From Chrysomallon squamiferum (Eukaryota > Mollusca > Gastropoda > Neomphalida > Peltospiridae), in contig CM022679.1 of assembly GCA_012295275.1 (NCBI GenBank), forward strand, positions 1,943,616-2,007,615: 64,000 nucleotides of DNA, given 5' to 3'. Every line of letters begins with the position of its first letter. Within the stretch, counting starts at the first letter, position 1. A model generated the notes under the pieces. The model was not told the origin of the DNA. It made no database searches and worked only from the letters and a program-made list of their open reading frames with translations. Position numbers and translations under genes: made by a program. Of the stretch, positions 52,467 to 63,336 are shown one piece after another.

Positions 52467-55400
52467 TATTTTTGTACTTTCTTTTCCTATATTTTGTTTA
52501 TACTTCTTGTTTTCTTTCTCTCTCTCACTTCTTTTTCTTTCTCTTTCTGACTCTTTTTGTCAAGTGTAGAGCTGTAACTGTCATAAAAATAAGATTGATA
52601 ATAAATGTGTTATTTCTAATTTCAGAATGCCTGGAGACTCAGGACTGGAGTATGAAGTTGTACAGATGCCTTGTGGATGTATCCTTTATAAACTCTTCAG
52701 TAATATTTTTTAACTATCTTGTCCTCACTGTATGTGATAGGTGTCAGTATGGGGCATGTCTGTAAGACTATAAATCTATGCTTATACAAGGTGTGTGTGT
52801 GTTTCTGTATGTGTTTGAGTAAGTCCTGGTTTGTGTGTGTGGGTAAATGTGTGTTCATATTGCTATATATGTTATGAATGCTATATTTCTGTGTAAGTGT
52901 ATATTTCAAATACAAAGTGTGTTTCTTAACACAGAAAGTTATCTACCAACTGCAGCTGTTTTCTACGTGGGGAGATCAGTATTACATCGGTCTGAATGGA
53001 CTCGAGTTCTACGATTCTTGTTTTAATCTCATACAACTGATGGACAACAGTAAGTTCTATATTATTCTTAATACTCTTGTTCTGTTTTTTATATTACTGT
53101 TGTTATTATTATTATTATTATTATTATGACTTCTTATTATTGATATGATTGTTATTATTATTATGACTGATCACTGTTATTGTTGTTGTTATGATTATTA
53201 TTATTATTAATCTGACTCTGAAATTTTGTTTTGTCAGACATCACTGCATATCCAGACAGCGTCAACGTGTTGGATAACGTACACAACGATGTGCGCACAC
53301 CGGATAAACTGATTGACGGAGTAAACAGTACAACAGACGGAAGACACATGTGGCTGGCTCCAGTTCTACCAGGAACAGTCAGTATTTTTATATTTATTAT
53401 ACAACATGGTATGTACATCACAGATCACAGTTCTACCAGGAACAGTCAGTATTTTTATATTTATTATACAACATGGTATGTACATCACAGATCACAGTTC
53501 TACCAGGAACAGTCAGTATTTTTATATTTACAACATATAATGTACATCATAGATCACAGTTCTACCAGGAACAGTCAGTATTTTTACATTTACAACATGG
53601 TATGTACATCACAGATCACAGTTCTTCCAGGAGTAGTCAGTATTTTTATATTTATTATACAATGTGTTACGTAAATCATAGACCACAAAAGGTACCTATA
53701 CTTATACATGCATATCATTTTAGTCTAATCTTTGCTTCTCTTACATTCTGTCTTTTTCAGTCTGACTCTCTCTATATCTCTCTATCCACTCTTTGTCTCT
53801 CTGTCTGTCTGTCTATTATTTATCTGTCTCTCTCTCAGGTTCTAAAAAAAAAATTTTGATTAAAACAATAGCCCTTATTGAAGCTGATATATTTTTTAAG
53901 ATGTTTTTGGATTATCTGTTTTTCTCACATTTTAGATGAATCGTGTGTATGTGATATTTGACCAGCCAACCAGCATTTCAATGATAAAAATCTGGAACTA
54001 CAGTAAGACGCCAACTCGAGGAGTGAAAGACTTTGCAGTAAGTTGTCTCTGTCTTTTAAACCCTGTGCTAATTTTATAACTGAGAATAAGATCACTGACA
54101 TGCTAAATAGTTTGTTACTTCATAAAATGTTTTTAGATGAAATATCTCATTTTAAATGTTTATTTAAAACTTACAGAATTTTTTTTTTTTTTTTTTTTTT
54201 TGTGACTTTCGTTTCCCCCTCTCCGCCTTTGGTTGATGATATATTGTACTTAAGTTTCTCAAAAACTTAAAATATTTAATAAAATAACATTTATGTTCTT
54301 TAAAGGAAATTTAAAATGTGACAGTTTTTACATAACTTGAAGTTTTAAATACCTAGAGAACTTTTTAAACAAATGTTTAATTTATAGCATTAATTTAAAA
54401 AAATAATAATAATAATAATAATAAATAATAAAAATAAGACGTTTTAAAATGTTCTGCCGATATTAACAACTAGTTTAGCATGTTGTAGTTTTTTATTAAA
54501 AAGAGTAGCTTCCATAATCATATAAAGACTATTGGGGTTGTTTTTTTTTGTTTAAATTGTCGTGGTGTAAAATTGTTTACGGGCAATGTGTAAGAAGTTT
54601 AACTGTCTGTGCAGCTGCTGGTGGATGATCTGCTCATCTACAACGGCTGTCTGAGAATGGTGCCGCAGGGAGCACGCGGAATCCTGCCCACGTGCGAGGG
54701 CACGCAGCCGTACCACACTGTTCTCTTCACCAACAACAAGGAAATTCTTAAACGAGAGAAAAACACAATCATCAGGTATTTTCTGTTTAAGAAATTAATC
54801 TGTGCTCTGTGTTTGTATGAGTGAGAGAGACAGAAAGACAGACAGAGAGAGAGAAAAAGAGAACAGAAAGAAAGAAAGGGTACGATAAGAAAGTAGTACG
54901 AAGATAAAAAAAAATATGAATATGTAGGCTGTTTTAGGTTGTTGGGGTTTTTCTGTTTTATCATTTCCTTAACTTTTTTCAATATTTATTTTAACTTTCT
55001 GTTGCAGTAACCAGCCACAGGACCAGGACGTTCAGCTGTTAAATGACAAGAAAATTGTCACAAAGTATTCAGATCCTAAAACTGCACAAATGGGAAAACC
55101 GGCCAACCAGGGTAAGAACTCAGTTAAACTTTAATAATAAAACTGACATTGTTCATTATGTTAAATTATTCTTTTCATTACCAAACACAAATTAGAATTA
55201 AAAGAGAAACTTGCTTTCCTCCACTAATAAATTATATAATTTCAAATATATATATTATCTGGTGAATAGAAGACAACAGTAATAAGAATAATAATAATAA
55301 AAAACCATGAACAGCCATAATGGTAATAGAAATAACAATAAGAACAAGAATAATGATAATAAAATTATGTAGATTGGTTAGTTTAATTAAGATTATATTT

Positions 55401-56027
55401 TTCTATTAGGGTACTGTGTGTGATTAAAAGCTAGAATGATTTGTATTACCGTAATATATTCAGTGTAGATGACCGGATGACTATCATAAAATATGGATCA
55501 TTATTTAAGATATTTAAGAAATTACAAACAAATGTGGAATCTTAGCTTAAAATGTTTTTAAAAATTCAGAATTTTCATATAAAATTGTTTTATAATTTGG
55601 AATCTTCATTTATTGTATTTAAAATATTATATTAAAATATAGAATCTTCTTGAAATATTTTTAAAATTAAGTCAAAATGTGGAATGTTTATCTGAAATAT
55701 TGAAAAAATTATATATAAAATGTGGAATCTTTACTTCAGATATTTAAAATATTACAATAAAATGTAGAATCTTTACATAAGATATTTTAAAAATTATATT
55801 AAAATGTGGAATCTTTACTTGAGATATTTAAAATATTATATTAAAATGTGGAATCTTTTACATAAGATATTTAAAATATTATATTAAAATGTTGAATATT
55901 TACTTAAGATATTTAAAATATTATATTGAAATGTTGAATATTTACTTAAGATATTTAAAATATTATATTGAAATGTTCACTTTCAGCTCTTCGTCCTAAA
56001 ACCAGTGTGCCTCTGAAGAAAAGATGA
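26863..56027 (+). CDS. KATNIP: Katanin-interacting protein KATNIP (KIAA0556), 39 coding exons
   Basis: Coding exons: 26863-26869, 27427-27482, 27726-27796, 28089-28243, 28562-28744, 29225-29310, 29805-30005, 30611-30676, 31514-31594, 33994-34177, 34537-34683, 34942-35108, 35515-35681, 36083-36212, 36440-36628, 36911-37054, 37450-37849, 42595-42694, 43179-43388, 43771-43826, 44233-44368, 46033-46070, 46484-46633, 47038-47125, 47694-47838, 48346-48543, 48949-49086, 49386-49523, 50023-50137, 50920-51097, 51461-51626, 52212-52363, 52626-52678, 52939-53049, 53238-53377, 53936-54037, 54615-54775, 55008-55111, 55987-56027. All junctions keep frame, giving about 1,717 residues (human about 1,618). 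KATNIP binds katanin at the ciliary base and microtubules; human loss causes Joubert syndrome. Conserved parts include HLLLLQERNR, FVLYVNGAN and RTAPSK near the N terminus and four DUF4457-type modules marked by TWGDxxYxGLxG, LIDGVN, HMWLxPF and WNYNKS. Long disordered linkers rich in Ser, Lys and Glu lie between. Four exon edges (exons 7, 24, 30, 35) are embedded in tandem repeats. Exon 1 (7 coding bases) and exon 22 (38 bases) are the least certain. Confidence 0.95.
30040..30400 (+). repeat. Decayed exon-edge repeat: KATNIP exon 7 end plus donor, about 4 copies
   Basis: Diverged copies of the end of exon 7 (AACAATC..CTC..TCTGACGTCAAA followed by GTAAG) recur in the next intron about every 90-100 bp, each around AACAATCTTTTCA and ending near TGTCAAAGTAA (at about 30175, 30275 and 30370; an earlier trace at 30050-30085). 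The copy near 30275 keeps TGTCAAAGTAAG, a good donor. It is older and less regular than the phosphomannomutase array. Confidence 0.75.
36440..37560 (+). CDS. KATNIP: KATNIP module I (exons 15-17), divergent DUF4457-type
   Basis: Covers residues from about 568. It has NWGNPERLGLTELQFFD in place of the usual TWGD-Y-GLTG signature, then MWVCNF in place of HMWLAPF, FWNYNKN and a closing GGELVFDGDVEKGCG. It is the most diverged of the four modules and lacks the LIDGVN box. The rest of exon 17 is a Ser/Arg-rich linker. Confidence 0.7.
37850..42594 (+). other. KATNIP intron 17, largest intron; no gene inside
   Basis: This 4.7 kb intron holds AT-rich sequence, T- and A-runs, GT-rich stretches and one ~130 bp imperfect tandem duplication (about 40870-41070, sharing GTAGGTA, TGAAAATGTTTCTGTTTATAT and ATTATATTACA). 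No nested gene or recognisable mobile element is visible. Confidence 0.6.
46219..46240. repeat. (GA)n microsatellite in KATNIP intron 22
   Basis: A short GA run, itself followed by a longer TTA/TTG tract. Confidence 0.85.
46365..46483 (+). repeat. (TTA/TTG)n tract ending at the KATNIP exon 23 acceptor
   Basis: A mixed TTG, TTA and TAC triplet repeat runs straight into the AATAG acceptor of exon 23 (exon begins 46484), so the microsatellite takes the place of a polypyrimidine tract. Confidence 0.9.
46861..47062 (+). repeat. Exon-edge minisatellite: acceptor plus start of KATNIP exon 24, 4-5 copies
   Basis: A ~37 bp unit (34-41 bp) with the order TTTCAG, ATGATGATTTT, GTTGACAAAA repeats ahead of exon 24. 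The real exon starts at 47038 after the last TTTCAG and reads ATGATGATTTTGATGAG, so only the final copy differs (GATGAG for GTTGAC). Each earlier copy has a complete-looking acceptor and a false exon start; use of the adjacent one leads quickly to a stop (AGATAA). Confidence 0.95.
47694..49523 (+). CDS. KATNIP: KATNIP module II (exons 25-28), DUF4457-type
   Basis: Residues about 1071-1277. Signature boxes in order: LTTWGDRHYVGLTGIDIF, NIIDGVNRT, HMWLAPFTPG, MIRFW split by an intron from NYNKSRIHSYRGARE, LDGKQIFKGEI and TILFTTDENIL. This is the best-preserved module and the clearest basis for the KATNIP call. Exon 28 ends in an acidic linker. Confidence 0.9.
48036..48102. repeat. (TTA)n microsatellite in KATNIP intron 25
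   Basis: About 65 bp of uninterrupted TTA triplets. Confidence 0.95.
50250..50950 (+). repeat. Exon-edge minisatellite: acceptor plus start of KATNIP exon 30, about 21 copies
   Basis: A 32 bp unit (TTTATGTTTACAG, then CACTAGAGTTAAACTTCAC) is repeated about 21 times; three copies carry an extra ~14 bp (ATCAAAG). The final copy holds the real acceptor (CAG ending 50919), and its CACTAGAGTTAAACTTCACT is the start of exon 30 (SLELNFTATWGD). Variation is light (CACTGG, CTCTAG, CACTAAAG), so the array is young or homogenised. The unit is not a multiple of three and contains stops when read through, so only the last acceptor can give the protein. Confidence 0.97.
50920..52363 (+). CDS. KATNIP: KATNIP module III (exons 30-32), DUF4457-type
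   Basis: Residues about 1316-1481. Boxes: FTATWGDMHYLGLTGLEIV, KLIDGVNITS, HMWLVPFTEG, GLRLWNYNKSPEDTYRGARIL and VKVDGCQVSPADGYLIRKGPG. It follows the module II pattern closely, showing internal duplication of the whole unit. Confidence 0.9.
51230..51455. repeat. Mixed TTA/TTG/TAC triplet tract in KATNIP intron 30
   Basis: Over 200 bp of degenerate trinucleotide repeats ahead of exon 31. Several long Leu/Tyr/Ile frames predicted here are artefacts. Confidence 0.9.
52412..52463. repeat. (CT)n microsatellite in KATNIP intron 32
   Basis: About 50 bp of CT dinucleotides between exons 32 and 33. Confidence 0.95.
52626..54775 (+). CDS. KATNIP: KATNIP module IV (exons 33-37), DUF4457-type
   Basis: Residues about 1481-1670. 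Boxes: PCGFIYQLQLFSTWGD, QYYIGLNGLEFYD, NDVRTPDKLIDGVN, DGRHMWLAPVLPG, MIKIWNYSKTPTRGVKD and LLVDDLLIYNGCL, then GILPTCEGTQPYHTVLFT. Exon 34 must start after AAAG (52938): the upstream CAG four bases earlier would create TAA at once. This module is the closest to the vertebrate C terminus. Confidence 0.92.
53361..53690 (+). repeat. Exon-edge minisatellite: KATNIP exon 35 end plus donor, 5 copies
   Basis: A 62-67 bp unit starting CAGTTCTACCAGGAACAGTC repeats from about 53361, with copies at 53428, 53495, 53557 and 53619. In the first copy the words up to GGAACA are the last coding bases of exon 35 (APVLPGT) and GTCAGT is its donor. The next three copies keep GGAACAGTCAGT, so each offers the same donor; the last reads GGAGTAGTCAGT. 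Confidence 0.96.
55500..55985 (+). repeat. AT-rich tandem repeat in KATNIP intron 38
   Basis: A ~43-55 bp imperfect unit around TGTGGAATCTTTAC and TAAGATATTTAAAATATT repeats about ten times up to the acceptor of the last coding exon (55987). Unlike the exon-edge arrays, the unit does not contain exon sequence. Confidence 0.85.
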
Positions 56028-56230
56028 TCATCACAGTCCAAGAAATCATCAGTTTTACCATTTCTCATCCATCACACATCACTGAAATCCACTGGATTAG
56101 TTTTCGTCTGTATGTAAAAATATTGTCTCTGTTCTATTGTAGTCGTTTAAAAGTGATTATTCCTGCCATAACTTCCACAAGTGACTTCAAATATTATTTT
56201 GAATATTTAATTTATTCTTCTTTTCTTTTT

Positions 56231-56262
<32 letters not shown>

Positions 56263-58974
56263 CTTGTTTTTAAAGCCATTTTTAAAATATTATAAATTTT
56301 TTGGAAGCTTCTAAGCTCTTGTAAATATAGCTACTCTGTGATAAATTGATTTGATTGCAAATGTTAACATTTTAATTACTCTTTACCATTTCAAATATAT
56401 TATTTCATTTGTTGTGACATAAATAACATGGTTGTCAGCTGTCTACAACAATGTGGTGGCAGAAATATATTTATATTTTTAATATTACATTTTAATATTT
56501 ATAATTTGCAACAAGTGTTATCAAAATGTATTTCTAACATCAACAACCAGTTAAGTGTTTTGTAAATGAGTAGCAACTATAATGATGTAAATTTTGTACA
56601 AACCGCATAAATCACAATGAGACGTATGAATTTTTCTATTAAAAAACAACAAAAGACTTTGTTATTGATCCAAATACAAAATGCTGAGACAGAATGTATA
56701 TGTGTATATATGTTAATATGTGTGTGTACATGAGTGATGTGTGAATGTGTGCATTTTCATGAATGTATATAATTTGAGGTTAAGAAAATTTTGTAAGTTT
56801 TAATTCAATCATGCTTAAAATGAAATAGTCTGACATAATAATAATAATCATACCCATGATTTTTATTCACTATGAAAAATTATCTTTACAATTCTTTTTA
56901 TTTATATTTATATATGTTTCAAGGTTGTTGGTTTGTTAGGTGAAATCTCAGTGTGTATAGTTATTAAAAATGTGTTATCCTATCAAAACTTAATATGCAA
57001 ATTGTTGTCTGCTGCTATTAAATGTATTTAATATTGTTACACACTGAAATGTGTCCTAGTTTCACACAGGGAATCAAAGGTTAGGTATTTTACAAATATT
57101 TGAGATGTTTTAAGTATCAGAACATAAGCTTTAAAGTGCTATAAGTGTCACTGATGTGCATCAAGAATCAAAATGAAGCCACTGAGTTTTATGTGTGGCT
57201 CTGTTAAGGGAACATTTTAGGATGTAACCAGGCAGTTTTCAACTTTGAATTCAGTTTTGTTAATCTTTGTTGAAAATTCATTAATTAATCAAATCAAAAT
57301 AGTTCATAATTATCAATGATTACTACTCAGTTCTGTACCTTTCAGAGAAACAGGTCTCAAGTATACATGAAATAATGTGTTACTAAAAACATCATGTAGA
57401 TAAGGTTGTTATTCACAAAAATATACACATGTAGAATAATGTAATAAAAGTTGAAAATGTCTGAAACATGTACATGTGATACTGTATTATAAATGAAAAT
57501 ATTTGTGTGTAAAAGTTAAATAATGTGTTGCTTGTTACTTAGCAGTATGTTACAGGTTTGTGACGAAAAATAAACACTGGGTTTGTGTAACATGCTAACT
57601 GCATGTTTCAGTGATATAAGATTTGATAGCAACACAATTTTCTAAATGCAGACATTTTGTACATTTTCATGAGTACGTGAACCATGTAAAGTCACAGAGG
57701 TGAACAAAGAAGTCAGACGAGAACCTCATTAAAATGTTACACAGCTTCCTGAACAGGTGTTTATAAAACTGAAGTTACAACATATATTTTATATAATAAT
57801 ATATTACTCCAAATTAAATCCTACATCAAATAAATAAAACTTCCGGTAGAACAGATGAAGATTTATGATCAAGTTGTCTGTGTGTTGTAATTTTGAACTT
57901 GTTTATTTGAAAATGCAAATTTTATACACACTGCAGATATATTTACATTGTTCATTGCAGCTTGATCATTCTTAATGCAGTAAGAAATCCTTTATAACAT
58001 TCATTCTGTTTGTACAAGATATAAATATTCACTATTGCCCACCCTATAACCAGTTTTAAATCAGAAATATTTATTTTCCTGTACATTTAATATGTGTATA
58101 TATATATATATATATATAAAATATATATATATATAAAAGATAAAAAATACATTTTTCACATAACTTCATAACCTACTTTACGACAGAATTTTAAAGACAT
58201 AAATGTGATCCTGTAAAAAAAAACATTACAAGTATAAAAAATAAAAATGTTTTCACACACCTTCATAACACATTTAATGATATGAATTTTAAAAAATGAT
58301 GTTATCTTTTAAATTTTAGTTGTACAGTGATAAAAACAAACAAAATGCACTTAGCTGAAGTACATCACAGTGGCTTGAAATTAATTTTTAAATTGTACAA
58401 TGATACCCTTGGGCAATAGTATGTGCAGATGCAATGAAAACAAGAACTGTGTCAGACATAAAATAAATTATATTACATGTTATGATTCATCAGGTTAGCT
58501 TCTCATTACATCAAACTATAAATATTCTGTGATATAATTATTAATTTTCTACATTCAAAAGGTTTAAATGTATCATATCACTCTATCCCAAAAGGTCTGT
58601 CGTATTTATATTAGTTACTATACACTAAAGCATCAGATCTGAATTGTTTAAAGTTTAATTCACTGAACTGTACATTTTAAGCTGTTTATGTTGTCATTTT
58701 CAAGTGTTCTTGATTTTTAAATACATAACAGTGGACATTTTATTTGATGAAATCAATTTGTCTCCTAAGTTTGAAAATGTTTTTAATTTTTTTAATGTTT
58801 TTTTTTTTATTATTACATAATAAGGTTAATCACTGAAATTTCTCCCAAATGTAATAAATTAATATATTAAATTTCCCTCAGAAATAGAAACTGCATGGTT
58901 TTTTTTTGGTTTTTAAATTTATTTAGTTTTTTATTTGGTTATTTTTATATATATATATATATATATCATTTATT

Positions 58975-59006
<32 letters not shown>

Positions 59007-61290
59007 TAGAATATGAAACAGCATTATGACTTAAATGATCTGAATTTTGAAATCCTATGATTAGTATATTAGTTTGTATTATTTTATATTTCTAATATCT
59101 ATTTTAAATTTTTGATTAACATTGATCCGATGTCTGTTATCATATGTTTATTATATACATGGCATTATTATTCTTCATATTTTGTCCAATTAGAAATCCT
59201 TTAGCATTATCTTCATTTAGTACATAAAACATACACAAAGATATACAACACTTATTGGTTATAAATGTTATTTATTTTAGCAGGAATTTAATAATTCATT
59301 GGGGAATAAATATTTACATTTGTCAATATAAAAAAGTAGTCCCATACAGGCTGTATTTAGATTTAATGTAAACAAACTATTGCTTACAGCATCAAAGTCT
59401 GACACATGTGATCAGAATAATATATTTTTAACAAAAAAATAAAACTATAATTGCAGAATTTGTTAATTAGATTAATAAATTTCTTAAATATGAAATATAA
59501 ATAAATAAATATAATATGTACATTATAAGATGTTTACTAACCGAATTAACAGTTAACAAATTATTGCCTAATCCTGCAATTACTTTTATTTTAATAATTA
59601 TTATTATAATTTTTTGTTTTGTCAAAAATTGTAAAAATTAATAGTTTCTACAGTTTTCATAGCTTGGAGCTTCACAGGTGTATAAATCCTAACATTAATC
59701 TGAATGAAGTATTGTGATTGTAGATGTCAGAAATTAACAGTATATTGTACATTGATCATTTTGAATTATTGTTAATTCTGATCACATCATAGTAATTGTT
59801 TATAAAAAAAAGAAAAATTTAAAAAAAAGTGTATTTTATTTCTGAGCCAGGTTGTTTTATTTTTGTTAGCAAAACTAGTATAAACATACACTACATTTTA
59901 TTTATTTATTAACAGTAATAAATTAATATTAAATAATAAAGGACAGAGAACATTGGATATTGGGTGTCAGCATTAATTAAAATATAATTTAAAATATAAA
60001 TAGATAAATAAAATAATGTTTGATGTTTTAAAAAGTAATATGTGATATCCAGACATTACAGATACACCAGTGTGTCTAAAAGTAAAACAGAAATGTAATA
60101 TCAAGTCTGTAATAAAAATTAATAACAGCATTGCAGTAAGTCAATTTATCTCAACAGTATACTAAAAATGTATTTTTAAAACTTCCTATGACTGAATTCC
60201 ATCAAAACCTAACTATACCGAGTTCTATTCTGCAGAAATAAATTACACCGGTTTCTGTTAGCCATGAATTTTTCTTTTGGTTTTTGTTTTAAAATCACAT
60301 TAACAAAGATGATCTTTAAAAATAAATAAATAAATAAATGCACTAAGTTTAAAAACAACATTTAAAAACATTTATCAGTGGTGTTGGAACAGAAAAAAGA
60401 ATCAAAGAATTCAGAATGTTTTATTTTCTAATTACATACCAGTGATTTAGTATCTGCCATTTTTAAAACTAGTTTTCTTTGTGCCTTGTTTGTATGTGAA
60501 AAGTGCACATGCTGAGAAACTACATAACAAAGGAGTGACCCATAACATTTTTGAATAAACATTTAAAAAAGACAGAAATCTTAGCTGTAAAGTTATTTCC
60601 ATGAAAGTCAATAGGACTTCCTGTAATTTAATCATTTTAACATGTACCCGATTGTTGATAATGGTACGTTCCATACAATAAACTACAAATGTAGATGCAT
60701 TTATACTGAATTCTGAAAACCGATAAAAGAAAACTTAATGTGGAAACTGAAAATCAAAGCAGTATTTATTTATTTATTTATTTTTTAAGAAATAAAATCA
60801 AAAAGTTAAAATAATGAGATCTCCCAGATACACAAGTGTTGACTGTCACTGACTTTCTGTGTCTGTTGTTGAAACAGTAATAAAAATTACAGAATCAAGT
60901 GTTTGCAAGAAACGTATTTATAATGTATTATACTATTTTGTAAAACCAGGTCACACTGTCAAAGCCTATCATTTCAGATACTGAGCATATAATAAACACT
61001 TTTATACAAAACTGTTTTGTTTGTTTATTTGGCTCATCTGGTTTTGTTGCTGTTTTCTTGTGAAGTGAATATAGCCTGTCTAACATGTTAATGTATGAAA
61101 TAAAATTTGTGTTACTATACTTAAGAAACAATTTGTTTGAACTGAGTAGGCAATATGAATAATTATGACAATGAATTTAAAATAAACATAGGAATAATGA
61201 TCTTTCATATCTGTTGTGGGAAATATCCAGATTATTTAGACAATCTCATACTCAAGTTTTTTCTTTTTTTTTCCATTTCTTTTTTTTATT

Positions 61291-61353
<63 letters not shown>

Positions 61354-62332
61354 TATACATCTTTTATTACTTTTTTAAAATATAATAAAAATATTAATCA
61401 TGTTGCAGAACTTAATATTGTTTTTTCATTTTGACATTAAAAGTATATCCATAGGACAATATCACACAGAATGTACTTCTTGATTAAATTTTATTCAAAA
61501 ACATATGAAGTCATGTTTACTGAACAACTGAAAAACACAAAACTAAAAAAAACAATTAAAAAAAAAATAAAATCTGACTAAACAGGTTGTATTTATTCCA
61601 CCATTCCGTGTACCAGTTTATCAGCTTTTTTCTCTCATCAATCTTTCGTGCATCTTTTTAGCTGTGGAATGACTAATTTTTATAGCAACATCGCTTGCTT
61701 ACAAGATTTTTTAAAGATGATTCATAATTTAAAAAAAAAAATCACTTAAGACTGGACATCCACAAAGAATAGATTTATATATGTATTCTTTTTAAAGATA
61801 AACGCATGATATTACTGGTAAAATAAAAACTAAACTATATATACATGCACATAATTTACTATTTAGAACAAACTCTGAATAACTTTTTATTTGTTACTTT
61901 TACCTGCCTACATCAAAACAAAAATCTTCCATGTCCAAAAGCAAATATAAGACAGTTAAAACCTTTAACCGAGATATTTAGATTATTTAAATGGATCCAA
62001 AAAATGTTGAACTGAGATTTAAAATCCTAAATTTTTTTTCATCAATACTGATATGTACTCTGAAAATAGCCATCCTCACTCTTTTCATCTTCCAAATCCA
62101 ACCACCCACTCTTGTTTACATGTACATATATATTTTATAGAAGATACTAAAACTAAACAACAAAACAAGAATATTTCCAGTTTAGTTTACCAGTTTAATT
62201 TAATGACACATCAAGAATACGTGTGGCCACAAAACACACTTCAGTCTGACAAGAATATTTACACATGTGATTTAACTAGTTATGTTCCAAAATTATGAGC
62301 TAGATTGAATTTGCTTAAATTTTCTTTTTTAT
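56028..62332. other. KATNIP 3' region and convergent spacer; no gene seen
   Basis: About 6.3 kb of AT-rich sequence between the KATNIP stop (56025-56027) and COX6B. It contains T-runs (56227-56262, 58978-59005), (TA)n runs (58098-58130, 58950-58966, 61292-61342) and several AATAAA words (for example near 57570), so the KATNIP 3' end cannot be fixed. Frames of up to about 96 codons show no family resemblance. Confidence 0.6.
61292..61342. repeat. (TA)n microsatellite
   Basis: About 50 bp of uninterrupted TA, followed by a short CA run. Confidence 0.95.
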
Positions 62333-62338
62333 TTTATT
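62333..62338 (-). terminator. Candidate poly(A) signal of COX6B
   Basis: TTTATT on the plus strand reads AATAAA on the minus strand, about 120 bases beyond the COX6B stop codon. Confidence 0.4.
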
Positions 62339-62456
62339 AATTTGTGTACATTTCAGCTACATTCCCAATTAAAAAACCTGTGTAAAACTAAAAATAAAAA
62401 TGTTCATGAAGGCTTCAAGCACACAACATGAATATAACCCTAAAAAAAATATCCTC

Positions 62457-63305
62457 TCATATTTTCCCTGCAAAGATTCCGTTTTCTCTCTGTTCGTCCC
62501 ATTTTTCAATCTGTAAAAAAAAAAAAACAGTAATAATAATATTAACGATATAGTAATAATCTTAGCCAACAGCATATTCACAAACATACAGACTTTGAAA
62601 AATTAAGCCATCAACTACATAATTTTAAAAATAAAATGTAATTCAAAAGTCTTATCGTAACTCTGTGGAGGAAAAAAAAATCATTGTTTTCTCATGTTAC
62701 TCCAACAGCCAAAGAATTTTGTAATTTTTTGCAGTCCATTATATAATCAACAGAAAATATAGAGAAATATAAAAGGTTTGTTAACTGTACTGTACAAGTA
62801 AACTATCTTTCACCAGGTACAAAACTTTCTCAACAGATTCTTTTTCTAAATTAACTAAAAAAAAAATCTTTTTTCTATAATAACAAAGTAAACCCTACCA
62901 TGATTCTTACTGCACATGAATCTTCACTGTCTAACTATTACATCTACATCAAAATAAAACTTCTAAATGTTATCAAGATTGGCTCATTTAAATTAAATTT
63001 GAAAACTCTTCTGAAGGATAACTGATCTTTTTGAAAGAGACAAACAAAGAGGAAGAAAACATACCCAGGAATTTGGGCAAAGTGATTTGTACACTCTCTT
63101 GAAGTAGTCACATGGAGCATAATCTTCACCCTTTATTTTGTGGCATCGATGAAAATCTACATAGTTCTGCCAGCAGTTTCTGAAAAGATCAAAAAATAAA
63201 TAATTTTACTACTATGTGTATGTATATGTCTGTACATGCGTGTTTGTGCATATGTGTGTTTGTGCATATGTATGCATATGTATGTATGTATGTATGTATG
63301 TATGC

Positions 63306-63336
<31 letters not shown>

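Noticed and set aside
52931-52938. CAG at 52935 as the KATNIP exon 34 acceptor
   Set aside because: It creates TAA at the junction; the AAAG site restores the conserved GFIYQLQLF.
53350-53859. 147- and 169-codon proteins across the exon 35 repeat
   Set aside because: They read from exon 35 or a shifted frame through its duplicated donors; the KATNIP frame leaves at the 53378 donor and resumes at 53936.
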